Assembly (NCBI GenBank): GCA_964569695.1
Contig: CAZMUA010000007.1
Span: 62,001-126,000, forward strand
DNA from: UBA8106 sp964569695
Lineage (GTDB): Bacteria > Acidobacteriota > Vicinamibacteria > Vicinamibacterales > UBA823
Reading direction: 5' to 3'
Length of the DNA: 64,000 nucleotides
Positions within the stretch are counted from its first letter, which is position 1. Each line of letters starts with the position of its first letter. The position numbers and the translations under genes are program-made. Shown one piece after another: positions 1-9,350 of this stretch. The notes beneath the pieces are model-generated. The model worked only from the letters and a program-made list of their open reading frames with translations, had not been told where the DNA came from and did not search any database.

Positions 1-985
1 TGCTTGAAACTTTAGCAAGATCGATTAAAAGACGCTCCAATTCACGTCGATAATCCTCTGGCGTCAAATCCGAACGCCGCGTCTTAATATTGTCAACTTG
101 CTGTTCAAGTTGATCGCGTCGTTCAAACAACTCTACAAATTCTGGATATACCCTCACTTGCGACTCAATAGGTTGATCAAGAAACACCCGACGAGCGATG
201 AGGCCATCCATGCCCTCTCCACCAGCTTCGGTGCCTATGCCATCACCGGAATCTTCAAGGACAGGTCTTTCTGTGGCAAGTTGTCCCTGCCGCTCGTACC
301 AACGACCTACCGCTTCACTGCAAAACAAAAAAGCTTCCAAGATCGAAACACGACCGTCCTTATTGATATCACTGGAATCAACTTCGAAAACAGACGAAAA
401 AAATTCTGCAAAGCGCGTTTCATAGCGTTGAGCCGAGGAATCAGTTGCTACAATCACAACTCTACCTGGCGCAGCGAGCCGCTCCAGAAATGGAAAACTT
501 GCTGCAGTCGTATTAACGATCACCAACTGCCCAGGCAAAGTATCCATTAGCCTGTCCCATTCACGCGCCTCCAAATCAGGCCCAACCAGGTTGAATTTAG
601 CATCAGTTCCATCAAACGTTCCATGTCCAATTAATACAACTAGCAACAATGAATCAACAGTCATTCTCGCCTGTAAATTATCAATCACCTGTCGAACACC
701 TTCTCGTGATGCACGACCGACATCTGGCCCTGGCGTTTCTGCGAGCACAAACAGCTGATCGTCTTGAAATCTGAAACCGCTCCGTAGAGAAGACACTAGT
801 GTTGCACGCCAATGTTCATATCGCTCAGCGTATGGAGGTCCCCCGGACGCACCAGATATGATAAGCGCGTATCGTTCTTGTGCATCCACATGAACACTGC
901 AAACTGTTACAACTAACGTTAGAGAAAGCACGAAAGTGCTCAGTCTTCTGGTAAACGAGCAGCGCTCAGGAATCCCAAGGTTCAT
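1..985 (-). CDS. Secreted caspase/legumain-fold protein lacking the catalytic Cys, with EF-hand (3' end outside window)
   Basis: I translated this frame by hand; it is open from the ATG at 985 to the window edge (328 residues, C-terminus missing). The ATG overlaps the stop of the upstream gene as ATGA, so translation is probably coupled. Residues 13-35 form a signal peptide ending near VDAQ. The mature part starts with a beta strand (YALIISG) and has the His-Gly motif of clan CD peptidases (LIGHG, H121). The next core strand, where the catalytic Cys should follow, reads IVNTTAAS (156-163) with no Cys. Residues 206-217 are a perfect 12-residue EF-hand loop (D-x-N-x-D-G-x-x-S-x-x-E). The C-terminal part is charged and helical. 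Family knowledge: clan CD enzymes use a His-Cys dyad, so this is probably a non-catalytic scaffold or sensor in the periplasm. It is the last visible gene of the MoxR/VWA operon. Confidence 0.75.
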   Translation of the reverse strand, partial: MNLGIPERCSFTRRLSTFVLSLTLVVTVCSVHVDAQERYALIISGASGGPPYAERYEHWRATLVSSLRSGFRFQDDQLFVLAETPGPDVGRASREGVRQVIDNLQARMTVDSLLLVVLIGHGTFDGTDAKFNLVGPDLEAREWDRLMDTLPGQLVIVNTTAASFPFLERLAAPGRVVIVATDSSAQRYETRFAEFFSSVFEVDSSDINKDGRVSILEAFLFCSEAVGRWYERQGQLATERPVLEDSGDGIGTEAGGEGMDGLIARRVFLDQPIESQVRVYPEFVELFERRDQLEQQVDNIKTRRSDLTPEDYRRELERLLIDLAKVSS

Positions 986-3198
986 CGTAATCCCCAATGC
1001 CGACGAAGTGCCCATTCAACTGACAGCAACACAACCAGTAATAAAAAAATCCAAAGGCTGTCCCAAAGATCACGTGGCACCAATGGCCGTTGATCCAGAA
1101 GGCGATTTTGCAACATTGTGGATACATCACCCACACTGTCTAACTCCATCATTGCGCCGCCACTCACCATTGCCATTCTTGAGAGCACTTCGCGATGCAG
1201 ACGAGGCCCTGCGAACTCCAAATCTGAGCCGCCGATCAATATCCAATCGCGCACCGAACGAAAATCAGGTGTCCTTTCGCCACTGTCCACATCGATACGA
1301 TAGACACCACGGTCAATCGGTGTAAATTTACCTTCAAACTGACCGGTCTCACCATCCATTAAAGCCAGGGGAACCTGAACGATTTCTCCATCAGGATTAG
1401 TCACTTGGGCAACGATCGAGTCATTGAGTACAGGATCAAATCGCACATCACGATTGAATAGATCGATCGTAACTTCGTCACCCAGACTAACACCACCACG
1501 AGCTGCTACCGTGACTGGTGCTGAACTAGCTGTCGACAGCCATCGGGCTGTTTGCCTCCAAAAAGTTTCGTAGGTCGTATCGACTGAAGGTAAAAGCATC
1601 TTCCAACGCCATGATGCCTCCCCCGTAAAGATCATCGTGCGACCTCGCCCGTACCGCTGCACTGCGATCAGGGGATATACACCGCCAGTTGAACCCAACG
1701 TGAAAGCAAGTAGTGACGCGCCAGGTTTCGGGCCACCAAGCGCAGAGACCGCTGCAACAGGTGGCGCATTCAACCATCGATCTCGCGTCGACTGAATTGA
1801 ATCCCCTAAATGCATAATACGGTGTCGTTCGCCATCAAAGGTTAGATTGACACGGTGTGGTTCTTGGTTGACCGGCAATGATAAATTAGGCAAATTGCCA
1901 CTGATGTTAAGAGGAAGAATAGTGGCAAGAGTCGTATTCGCCAATCCTCGACCTGCAAATGAACGAGCACCGAAAACCATTACTCCGCCACCTCGACGTG
2001 AAACAAATTCCTCTATCATCGACAACTGCTCTGACGAATACGACTGGAAGTCAACATTCCCAAAAACGACCGCATCATAACGGAACAGTTCATGACGTTC
2101 CTCCGGAAAGCCAGTTGAGAGCGCTCTGGTCCATTCATCATGACCTTGAATATAGAAGGTGTCTTGCCCTCGGTCGTTCTGTCCCTTTCTCAAGACCGAA
2201 TCCAGCTTGAAACCAGGATCGACACCCCATGCACGTTTCAGAAAGCTATGCTCATGCCCAGGTGCCCCCTCAACCATGAGAATACGGCGCGTACGTTCCG
2301 CCGGCTTCACTAGCACCTGCTGAGTGTTGTTGTTCGTCGTTAATTCCATAGGGTCATTCACAACCTCAACTGTATACAGGGTCGCAACATCCGGTTTTGG
2401 GGAAACACGAAAAATCTTTCTCACTGCCGAGCCTGGCGTCGTAGGAATTACTCGACTCACCTGTATGACTCGACCATCTTCAAGTAAGCGGATTTCGATT
2501 GGGTCAATACCAAATCCATAACTCACTACCGATGCAGCTAATTCAACAATTGATTCAGGAAGTGGTGCCTCTCCAACGGTAACGCTGAGCACCTCGCGAT
2601 CACTAAAGGAGTCCGGTCCTCCCACTCCAATCGAGAAAATGGGCGGATCCCCTTCCTTTACGACCGCGGCTGGCTCACGATCACTAGTATCACCACCGTC
2701 AGATATAACTATGATGCCACCCACACTACGACTACGGTAACGCTCCCGGACTTCGTCAAGAGCACCAGCTAAATCACTGCGGCTAGCATTAGCGGTGAGT
2801 TGTAACAAGTCATCGACCTGCAACGTCTCACCAAACCCTAAAACCTCAATATCGTACTGCTCACGAATTGATGGCAACAAAACGTTGTGTGCAACTTCAA
2901 TTGCGCGAGAAATTCTTGATTGTCCACCAGCATCCTGAAGCCGCATACTCTGTGAGACATCCACAAGTACCGGAACTACTATGTCTGGATTTGCTAGTCT
3001 TCGCTCAACCACCATTGGACGTTGAAGGATCACTAAAAGAAGAATCAGCGTTATGAACCGTAAGGTGGCAAGTACTAATCGTTTTTCTTTCGACAACGGT
3101 TGCATCGCCGAACGCGCATAGGTCCAAGCCGTCACGAAAATTAGTGCGGCAACGAGGCCAAGATTCACCCATAAGGGAAAAAGATTACCAAAGCGCAT
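982..3198 (-). CDS. VWA-domain membrane protein with amidotransferase-like region
   Basis: 738 residues. Two N-terminal membrane segments (about 8-27 and 43-60) precede a von Willebrand factor A domain with the metal-ion site D-V-S-Q-S at 80-84 and a later ISDGGDTSD strand. A middle region (about 300-560) resembles the glutamine-amidotransferase-like domain that often follows VWA in this family (RRILMVEG, then GGGVMVFGARSF). A beta-sandwich-like region and a C-terminal membrane helix (about 712-730) end the protein. It is thus anchored at both ends with the bulk in the periplasm. It starts 19 bp after the DUF4175-like gene and overlaps the caspase-like gene by 4 bp. It probably acts as an adhesion or assembly partner of the MoxR ATPase. 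The exact substrate is unknown. ATG start. Confidence 0.8.
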   Translation of the reverse strand: MRFGNLFPLWVNLGLVAALIFVTAWTYARSAMQPLSKEKRLVLATLRFITLILLLVILQRPMVVERRLANPDIVVPVLVDVSQSMRLQDAGGQSRISRAIEVAHNVLLPSIREQYDIEVLGFGETLQVDDLLQLTANASRSDLAGALDEVRERYRSRSVGGIIVISDGGDTSDREPAAVVKEGDPPIFSIGVGGPDSFSDREVLSVTVGEAPLPESIVELAASVVSYGFGIDPIEIRLLEDGRVIQVSRVIPTTPGSAVRKIFRVSPKPDVATLYTVEVVNDPMELTTNNNTQQVLVKPAERTRRILMVEGAPGHEHSFLKRAWGVDPGFKLDSVLRKGQNDRGQDTFYIQGHDEWTRALSTGFPEERHELFRYDAVVFGNVDFQSYSSEQLSMIEEFVSRRGGGVMVFGARSFAGRGLANTTLATILPLNISGNLPNLSLPVNQEPHRVNLTFDGERHRIMHLGDSIQSTRDRWLNAPPVAAVSALGGPKPGASLLAFTLGSTGGVYPLIAVQRYGRGRTMIFTGEASWRWKMLLPSVDTTYETFWRQTARWLSTASSAPVTVAARGGVSLGDEVTIDLFNRDVRFDPVLNDSIVAQVTNPDGEIVQVPLALMDGETGQFEGKFTPIDRGVYRIDVDSGERTPDFRSVRDWILIGGSDLEFAGPRLHREVLSRMAMVSGGAMMELDSVGDVSTMLQNRLLDQRPLVPRDLWDSLWIFLLLVVLLSVEWALRRHWGLR

Positions 3199-3217
3199 GA
3201 AAGTCGTCTGAATGATT

Positions 3218-6200
3218 TCAACGTGGTTTCTGTGACACTAACGACCTGAAGTAAGTGTCAACCAGATCACGATATTCTTCAGGCATTCGGTCGTCAGCAC
3301 CGGCGTTGACACTATCAGACATCTCCTCCTTAGCAAGGTAATCAGAGCGTCGCGCGTCGAATCTCTCAAGCGCAAGTTCCACATCACGTCTAAGCGCCTC
3401 CCATTGCGAATAATCCTGCTTAAACGCCTCTGTGCCTGGAGCCGACACACTCCTTCGATTTTCAACTTGATTCGCCAAACGTTGATCGAGGGCAGAATTG
3501 TCTCTGCGCAGTTCATCAAGAAGATCTTGAGTTGCATGAAGCGCTCGATCGTACTCACCAAACAAGTCGGTCAATGACGGCACTTCATTAGCACCAGGAT
3601 TATTCGAAGTGAGTTCACTACCAGACAGTGCCTCTATCTGACGCTCAATAGGAGCGAGACGGTCACGAAGGTCGCTTGACTGGGCTAGTTGCTCAGAAAA
3701 GCGCTCTGCGTCGGCGTTACCAAGGTGACTTGCGGCCCCAATACCCTCTGTCACTCGGTTAAGTGCTTCTGTTATTTCATTTTCCCTGACAAAAAAGTCT
3801 CTCATTTGCTCTTCAGAAATCGCATCATTTTCTGAATCGAATATCGCGAGCATATCAGTAACCGATTCACGCATTTGTTCAGGCACGCGTGCTTCTCTAA
3901 ATTCACGAACCGCCCTTTCAAGTACCGGGTCTGATTCCCCAACAGGCGAAGATGCTACTGATTGAACATCGCGTTCAAATGTCTCCGTTCGTTCCGCCAA
4001 ACGTCGTTGCACCGAGGCTCTTTGATTTCTACTCTGAGGGTTTGCCTCACCTTGAGCTAGGTCATGCGATTCCATTTCGAGACGCTTTTGAGCGTTAGTC
4101 AACTGCTGCGCTTCCAAATGCAACTCTTTCAGAAGTTTCGGCCATTCTTCTGCGTCATATTTACGTAATTCATGTTCCAGGTTTCGTAACTGTCCAAGAG
4201 CGTCATCGCTACTTGAACCAACGCCAGGTAAGTCTTCACGTCTCAAATTACTTGTTACACTCCGCATCGCTTCAGATAAATTACGAATTTGCTCATCAAG
4301 ATCGCTCGAATTTGTTGAGGTAGACCCCATTCGACGAGTGTCACCGGCCTGGCGCCTCAACTCTTCAACCTCTGACCGTATGTCGTTTTGCTCACGAGTC
4401 ATTCGGTCAAGTTGTCGTCGCATTTCTTCAACATTCATTTGTGCTCTCTGACGCTCAAGCTGGCGCTGTTCCTGACTAATAGCATTTTGGCGACGAGCAA
4501 GTTCGCGTACGCGTTCCAGCGATTCACTTCGCCTCTTCTCTTCCACCTGCGACCCTTGCGATCTCAATTCGTAGTTTGTCTGCTGTTCTCTTTGTAGCTC
4601 GCGATCGAATAAAGCAGAAAGATCCACAGTCGATTGACCTGAACCTCCACCAGCTCGCATTCGTTGCTGCGACACTTGACGTCGACGGTTCTCTACCTGT
4701 GCTTTCAGCAACTGACTTAGAGCCTCCATTTCGAATGGCAGAGCTTTAGCACTGTTAGCCTTACCTAGCCAGTTTTCAGCACTAGCCATCGCTTGGTCGG
4801 CTAATACCAACGGATTATTCATGGGTCCAGTTTGGTTCCTTGCATCCGCTTGCCGAACACGCCGATCATTTAAGCCTCCGACCTCTCTGACAAGCGCTCT
4901 TAACTCACTCTGGGCCCGCGCCACCACCAGCATTTCTTCATCTAACAAGTTCTGCTGTTCAAATTTCCACGTCGCAATGATGATCTCTTTTTGTGCCGCA
5001 ATAAGATCATCTATTCCGCTATTTGAACTACCTGTCTGTTGTTGACTCTGTGCTAACTCGAACTCTTGTTCAAAAGGCATCACGTCAAGAAAGAAAATAT
5101 CGCTTCGTGACTCGACAGACGCCTTCGCCCGATTCACATCCCTAACACGTGCATAGTAGGTAACAAAATCACCTGGTTGCACTTTCATGTCTTCAAGATA
5201 CAAAGTGTGTAACTCCACTAATTCCGTTGACGCCAGTGCATGTTTAAAGGGAATGATTTTTTCGTTACCGCCTCCAACAGAGTAGACTAGCTCGAATTTT
5301 TCGAATCCGTAATCATCATCAGCCAACACTTCGACCGTTACTTCTTCTAACTGAGTCACTGAACGGTCTGCCGCTGGTCGTAGAAATCTCACTTCTGGAG
5401 GACGATCGTCAATGGCACGGACAAAGTACTTCATCGCGTCTTTTAAATTCAGGCCGTCAACATCGGTAAAGTTCACTTGGTACGAGTCATTCCCTGAGAT
5501 TTCAAATGTTCCCTCCAGGATCGAAGGTCCATCCATGTGGCCTACCAAGTCAAGTAGTCCGGCATTGTCCAGCAGAAGGTCTCCCTCATGCACCTCTTTA
5601 TTAGCATGAATAAACAACGTCACCTTGGTTCCAGGTGGAGCATAAATGTCACCGCCATCCATCTCAACACGACTTTCTAATCCCGTAAATGATGGGTATT
5701 CGTATTCAACATCAATCCGCTCAATCCGTGGCGCTGTTAACACCGTGACTGAATACTCGTTTGATTTTGCGCTAGCGGCTCTTACACGATAGTTAAAGCT
5801 ATCCGTGACAGAGGTTAATTCGAACTCGTATCCCTCATCGACAGACTGCATATCGATTTCACGAAAGCTTGCTGATTGATTCAATTCTAAAATTGGTCGT
5901 GTCCTTCCAGATGCAGCGCTCACACCAGCGAGCGTTACCCGTATACGTACAGACTGCCCTTCAACAACTGTAAGGTCACCGGGTTCAACTTTAATCAATA
6001 CATTTTCTGGGAACGCGTAGAGCTGAACCGCGCCGGCAACTCGTTGACCTGGTTCGACCGCAAGACTTAAAACAAATATCAAGCTAGTCACTGTTACTGC
6101 GCCATAGCTAGCCATACGGAAAAGCTGTGTGCGACTGATCACTCGTTCCAGATCTACCTCGCGTAATCTCGCTATCGTATCGGCCAACACAAGATTTCCG

Positions 6201-6553
6201 ATAGCACGGTTCTCTAAACTGTGAGCCACTTCCGCGGCACTAGCAAAACTGTCTCCAAGTTCAGGTATGGATTCCTCAACAAACCTAGCCAGCTTGCGAT
6301 TGCTTGGAAGTAAGCATGTACGACAAAACAACCAGACTAAAAAAGTTGCAACCACGCTGCAGGTCACCAATGCAAGCACAATCAATGGTAGGTCAGTCGG
6401 TTGCCAAACAGTTTCGACGGCCACAGCCAGGACCACAATTAAACTAATAGCGAGTCCCACGTGCCCAACAAGTCGGAGCAAGTTATTTGTTATCCACCGC
6501 CGCCGTATATGCGTCAATACCGAATCGAATTCTTGAATATGATTCTTAACCAT
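3218..6553 (-). CDS. Large DUF4175-like membrane protein with long coiled coil
   Basis: About 1110 residues. The N-terminus carries two adjacent membrane segments (about 26-45 and 53-76) and a third near 145-165, followed by a large extracytoplasmic region of beta-sandwich type (about 180-500). A long, charged Gln/Glu/Arg-rich coiled coil follows (about 630-880), then a helical C-terminus. This order (paired membrane helices, Ig-like region, coiled coil) matches the DUF4175 family; that assignment is from memory of the family, not from a search. I place the start at ATG 6553, 4 bp after the stop of the BatA-like gene. A GTG at 6574 would overlap that gene by 17 bp and is also possible. Its place between two VWA proteins suggests a structural scaffold for the MoxR/VWA complex. 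Confidence 0.7.
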   Translation of the reverse strand: MVKNHIQEFDSVLTHIRRRWITNNLLRLVGHVGLAISLIVVLAVAVETVWQPTDLPLIVLALVTCSVVATFLVWLFCRTCLLPSNRKLARFVEESIPELGDSFASAAEVAHSLENRAIGNLVLADTIARLREVDLERVISRTQLFRMASYGAVTVTSLIFVLSLAVEPGQRVAGAVQLYAFPENVLIKVEPGDLTVVEGQSVRIRVTLAGVSAASGRTRPILELNQSASFREIDMQSVDEGYEFELTSVTDSFNYRVRAASAKSNEYSVTVLTAPRIERIDVEYEYPSFTGLESRVEMDGGDIYAPPGTKVTLFIHANKEVHEGDLLLDNAGLLDLVGHMDGPSILEGTFEISGNDSYQVNFTDVDGLNLKDAMKYFVRAIDDRPPEVRFLRPAADRSVTQLEEVTVEVLADDDYGFEKFELVYSVGGGNEKIIPFKHALASTELVELHTLYLEDMKVQPGDFVTYYARVRDVNRAKASVESRSDIFFLDVMPFEQEFELAQSQQQTGSSNSGIDDLIAAQKEIIIATWKFEQQNLLDEEMLVVARAQSELRALVREVGGLNDRRVRQADARNQTGPMNNPLVLADQAMASAENWLGKANSAKALPFEMEALSQLLKAQVENRRRQVSQQRMRAGGGSGQSTVDLSALFDRELQREQQTNYELRSQGSQVEEKRRSESLERVRELARRQNAISQEQRQLERQRAQMNVEEMRRQLDRMTREQNDIRSEVEELRRQAGDTRRMGSTSTNSSDLDEQIRNLSEAMRSVTSNLRREDLPGVGSSSDDALGQLRNLEHELRKYDAEEWPKLLKELHLEAQQLTNAQKRLEMESHDLAQGEANPQSRNQRASVQRRLAERTETFERDVQSVASSPVGESDPVLERAVREFREARVPEQMRESVTDMLAIFDSENDAISEEQMRDFFVRENEITEALNRVTEGIGAASHLGNADAERFSEQLAQSSDLRDRLAPIERQIEALSGSELTSNNPGANEVPSLTDLFGEYDRALHATQDLLDELRRDNSALDQRLANQVENRRSVSAPGTEAFKQDYSQWEALRRDVELALERFDARRSDYLAKEEMSDSVNAGADDRMPEEYRDLVDTYFRSLVSQKPR

Positions 6554-6557
6554 CAAG

Positions 6558-8435
6558 TTAGCTCGTTCGAACACTAAGCAGACTTTCCGTCATCAAGATT
6601 GCGAGCATCAGACCAAATATGTACTGCCAGTATTGGTGAACATCATGCCCTTCACTTAACGATTTACCCATCGTCGAATCGACAACCTCACGATGCCGAT
6701 CAACAGCTGCCATAAACTCATCCATACTAAGTCGATTGAGATCAGATTCGGCACTATCGACATTAATGACAATGCGCTGACCAGAAGCAGCTAGGGTTGC
6801 AAACCCGGGTCGCTGCGCTACCTCTCGCGGAACGTTGCCAATAATAAAATCATGTGACATCTCTCGTTCAGCAGTTAGATATTGGACGATCTCGTGCACG
6901 AATGGTACGAACGTGGGATGACGAGGAAAATTATTCCATTCGTTGTTCAGATCAGAACCAAAGACGATTACGGTACCGTCACCGATTGTTGATTCAACCA
7001 GTGCTGGAAAACCATCATTAAAACTAGCTAAAACCTCTGCTTGCCCATCAAGTGTGATCGTCATGGTCGAAGAAAACCCCACTTGACTGAGATTGCCAAG
7101 ACGATCACCAAAGGCTCTCCAAATTGTATGACGTCTATTAGTTGGAATTAAGTTCCGCTCTAGATTTGTCGGCCGGCTGGGTGACAAGGTTAGAGTTCCT
7201 TGAAGAAACGCGTTAACCGTAGCCGGTTCAACATCTTTCCCTGCAACAATTAACACTCCTCCGCCATTGGCGGCAAACTCGGCAAGCACTAGTTGACTCG
7301 CTTGATCTAAGCCTCTCGTCGTCAACAATAAAACGGCAGCTAGGTTATTTAAATCGGTCGACTCTATCAACGGTGCAATATTCGTACCCGGAATCAACAC
7401 AACCTGAAAGCCAGTCTGTTCACGCCCAACACCTAGAGCCTGTTCAAGATAAAATCCGTCAGTATTCAAGTTTTCACCAGTCGTTACCACCAGTAACGAC
7501 TTTGGTTCAGGACCCTTCAGCAACATATAGCGTGAGTTATCGATAGCCACACCTTGAGGATCATGCAAGACCACTTGTACTTCTCCAGACTTCGGTAGGA
7601 CAACTGGAAATACCACTTCCACAGTCTGACCACCTGGCGCAACAATCTCAGACTGAGCAATTTCTTGCTCGTCAAGCAAAAGGCGTACAGACGTACTCTG
7701 TACACCAACTCCACTGTTTAAAATCATCGCCACTGTTCGAGTTGGCTCCGGTCGAATCTGAATAAGGGCCATATTGTCCAGCGGTACTCCAATATCGACG
7801 ACCCTAATATCAACTTTCTCAGGCAATCTCGCACGATTTGATTCACGCCAACCAGTCAACTGAAGGTCACTTATGACCGTAATACGACCCGCCCGCTGGC
7901 CAATGAGTTTCGCCGCATGGTCTAAACCCGCGGAATAGCTTGTCGCCCCTGCACCTGGCATCAGTTGCCTGAGTTTCGCAACGGCAGACTGGCGGTCGAA
8001 CGACGGTTCAGCAATGACTTGGGCGACGGTGTCGAAAGCAGTTACAGCCACCGCATAGTCATCCGGAGCACCAAGTAGTGCCTCTTCGGCGAACTGTAAC
8101 GCTCGGTTAAATTGACGGTCAATCGTCATACTAAATGAAACATCGACTGCCACCACGAGAAGCGGCCTACTGTCTGCACCAACTGCATCAGTTGAGTAGG
8201 GACGAGCGTAACCGAGAACCAGCAGCACTAAGGCGACAACCCTCAATATCAATAGTAACCAGTCACTTAAACTGCGGCGAGAGGTCCGCTCTATTGGCGT
8301 TCGACGTAGTAGCCGAACGGCGCTGAATGAGACCGTTGGAGCTGTCTCACGCTTAATTAAATGCAATGCAATCGGCACTGCAATCGTTAACAAGCCGAAT
8401 AAAAAGGCGGGGACAAGAAGGGAAAATCCTAGCAT
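6558..8435 (-). CDS. BatA-like aerotolerance/VWA membrane protein
   Basis: 625 residues with a clear ATG start. The N-terminus matches the aerotolerance-regulator N-terminal domain: a membrane helix (4-24), a short basic linker with LHLIKRE, and a second membrane helix (58-76). The VWA domain follows with its metal site D-V-S-F-S at 98-102 and VISDLQLTGW. The middle and C-terminal parts contain a ThuA/amidotransferase-like fold (LLLTTRGLD, GGGVLIVAG, VIVFGSDLNNEW), and a last membrane helix sits at about 602-618. Family knowledge: BatA-type proteins occur with MoxR and DUF58 proteins and are linked to cell-envelope stress. The gene starts 43 bp after the DUF58 gene ends, and the same order occurs in many MoxR operons. 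Confidence 0.8.
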   Translation of the reverse strand: MLGFSLLVPAFLFGLLTIAVPIALHLIKRETAPTVSFSAVRLLRRTPIERTSRRSLSDWLLLILRVVALVLLVLGYARPYSTDAVGADSRPLLVVAVDVSFSMTIDRQFNRALQFAEEALLGAPDDYAVAVTAFDTVAQVIAEPSFDRQSAVAKLRQLMPGAGATSYSAGLDHAAKLIGQRAGRITVISDLQLTGWRESNRARLPEKVDIRVVDIGVPLDNMALIQIRPEPTRTVAMILNSGVGVQSTSVRLLLDEQEIAQSEIVAPGGQTVEVVFPVVLPKSGEVQVVLHDPQGVAIDNSRYMLLKGPEPKSLLVVTTGENLNTDGFYLEQALGVGREQTGFQVVLIPGTNIAPLIESTDLNNLAAVLLLTTRGLDQASQLVLAEFAANGGGVLIVAGKDVEPATVNAFLQGTLTLSPSRPTNLERNLIPTNRRHTIWRAFGDRLGNLSQVGFSSTMTITLDGQAEVLASFNDGFPALVESTIGDGTVIVFGSDLNNEWNNFPRHPTFVPFVHEIVQYLTAEREMSHDFIIGNVPREVAQRPGFATLAASGQRIVINVDSAESDLNRLSMDEFMAAVDRHREVVDSTMGKSLSEGHDVHQYWQYIFGLMLAILMTESLLSVRTS

Positions 8436-8478
8436 GATGTCAACTAATCCAAGAACTGCCCGATGCCTATCTCGAGAC

Positions 8479-9349
8479 TTAACCTCGACGGCTACGAGTC
8501 GACAGATAGTGCATTAGTGAAAGATCCAGCGGCTTAGACGTATCCACAAGATGATAATCAACGTTGACAAGTTTAAGGTCTCGGTCGTACTTTGCAACTA
8601 ATTCCTCAATGGCTTGAATATAGTCTGTTCTTACTTGTGATGGCATGACCATTAATTCATCCGCGGATTCTGGATCATGAAATTTCGNNNNNNNNNNACA
8701 CAATGACATCATTGCCACCAAAGCGAAGATGCTTCAAACCGCGGACAACCTTGTCTGGATCATCTAATAAATCAGAAATAATTACGACTACACTACGTTT
8801 GACCAATGATTCCGCTAACAAATGGAAAGGCTTTGCAAGATTTGATTGTTGCCCTAAAAGCAACTGGTCCAAAGCCAGCAACACAGCGCGTAGCTGTCCA
8901 GGACGAGAGCTCGCTCGTACATGATTAACAACATGATCATCGAACGCCATAAAGCCCACCGAATCCCGCTGATGCGTCATGAGATAGCTCAGGGACGCCG
9001 CGAGATAGGAACCATAATCTAATTTAGTTAATCCACACGACCCATAACCCATGGATGCACTCACATCGAGCAACACGTGACACTCAACGTTGTTTTCCGC
9101 ATCGAATTTCTTGACGTAATGGCGGTCGGTCCGTGCATATACCTTCCAATCGATCATGGACAAAGCATCGCCAGGTAAGTACTGCCGGTATTCTGCAAAT
9201 TCAACGCTAAAGCCCTTCATTGGACTTCGGTGTAACCCAGCCAGAAAGCCTTCAACAATCGTTCGAGCTCTAAGTTCCATGGAGCCCATACCTGCAATAA
9301 TCGCAGGGTCCAATAAACGTAATTCTTTGCCTGTAACAGGATTTGCCAC
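8479..9349 (-). CDS. DUF58 protein (VWA-like), interrupted by an assembly gap
   Basis: The N-terminal part has the DUF58 signature (PGD..SMIDWKVYART, about 59-73) and a VWA-type metal site D-V-S-A-S at 95-99. Ten N at 8688-8697 break the frame: the part before the gap reads GGNDVIV and the part after it reads FHDPESADELMV in another frame. Both sides fit one DUF58 protein, so this is one gene with an N-run that does not show the true missing length, not a frameshifted pseudogene. By comparison with the family, roughly 15-20 residues may be missing. I prefer a GTG start at 9349 (protein begins MANPVTGKEL), one base after the MoxR stop and with a GAAGAG upstream. A longer TTG start at 9385 would overlap MoxR by 35 bp. 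DUF58 proteins work with MoxR ATPases. Confidence 0.75.
8688..8697. other. Assembly gap (10 N)
   Basis: A run of exactly ten N inside the DUF58 gene. The reading frame differs on the two sides, so the run is a placeholder of arbitrary length and not ten unknown bases. Confidence 0.97.
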
Positions 9350-9350
9350 T

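Noticed and set aside
98..550. Plus-strand open frame at the left end
   Set aside because: It lies opposite the caspase-like gene, whose frame is open, starts with ATGA coupling and has clear motifs; the plus-strand translation has no motif.
8479..8721. Second DUF58 fragment as a separate gene
   Set aside because: It is the C-terminal part of the same gene beyond the N gap.
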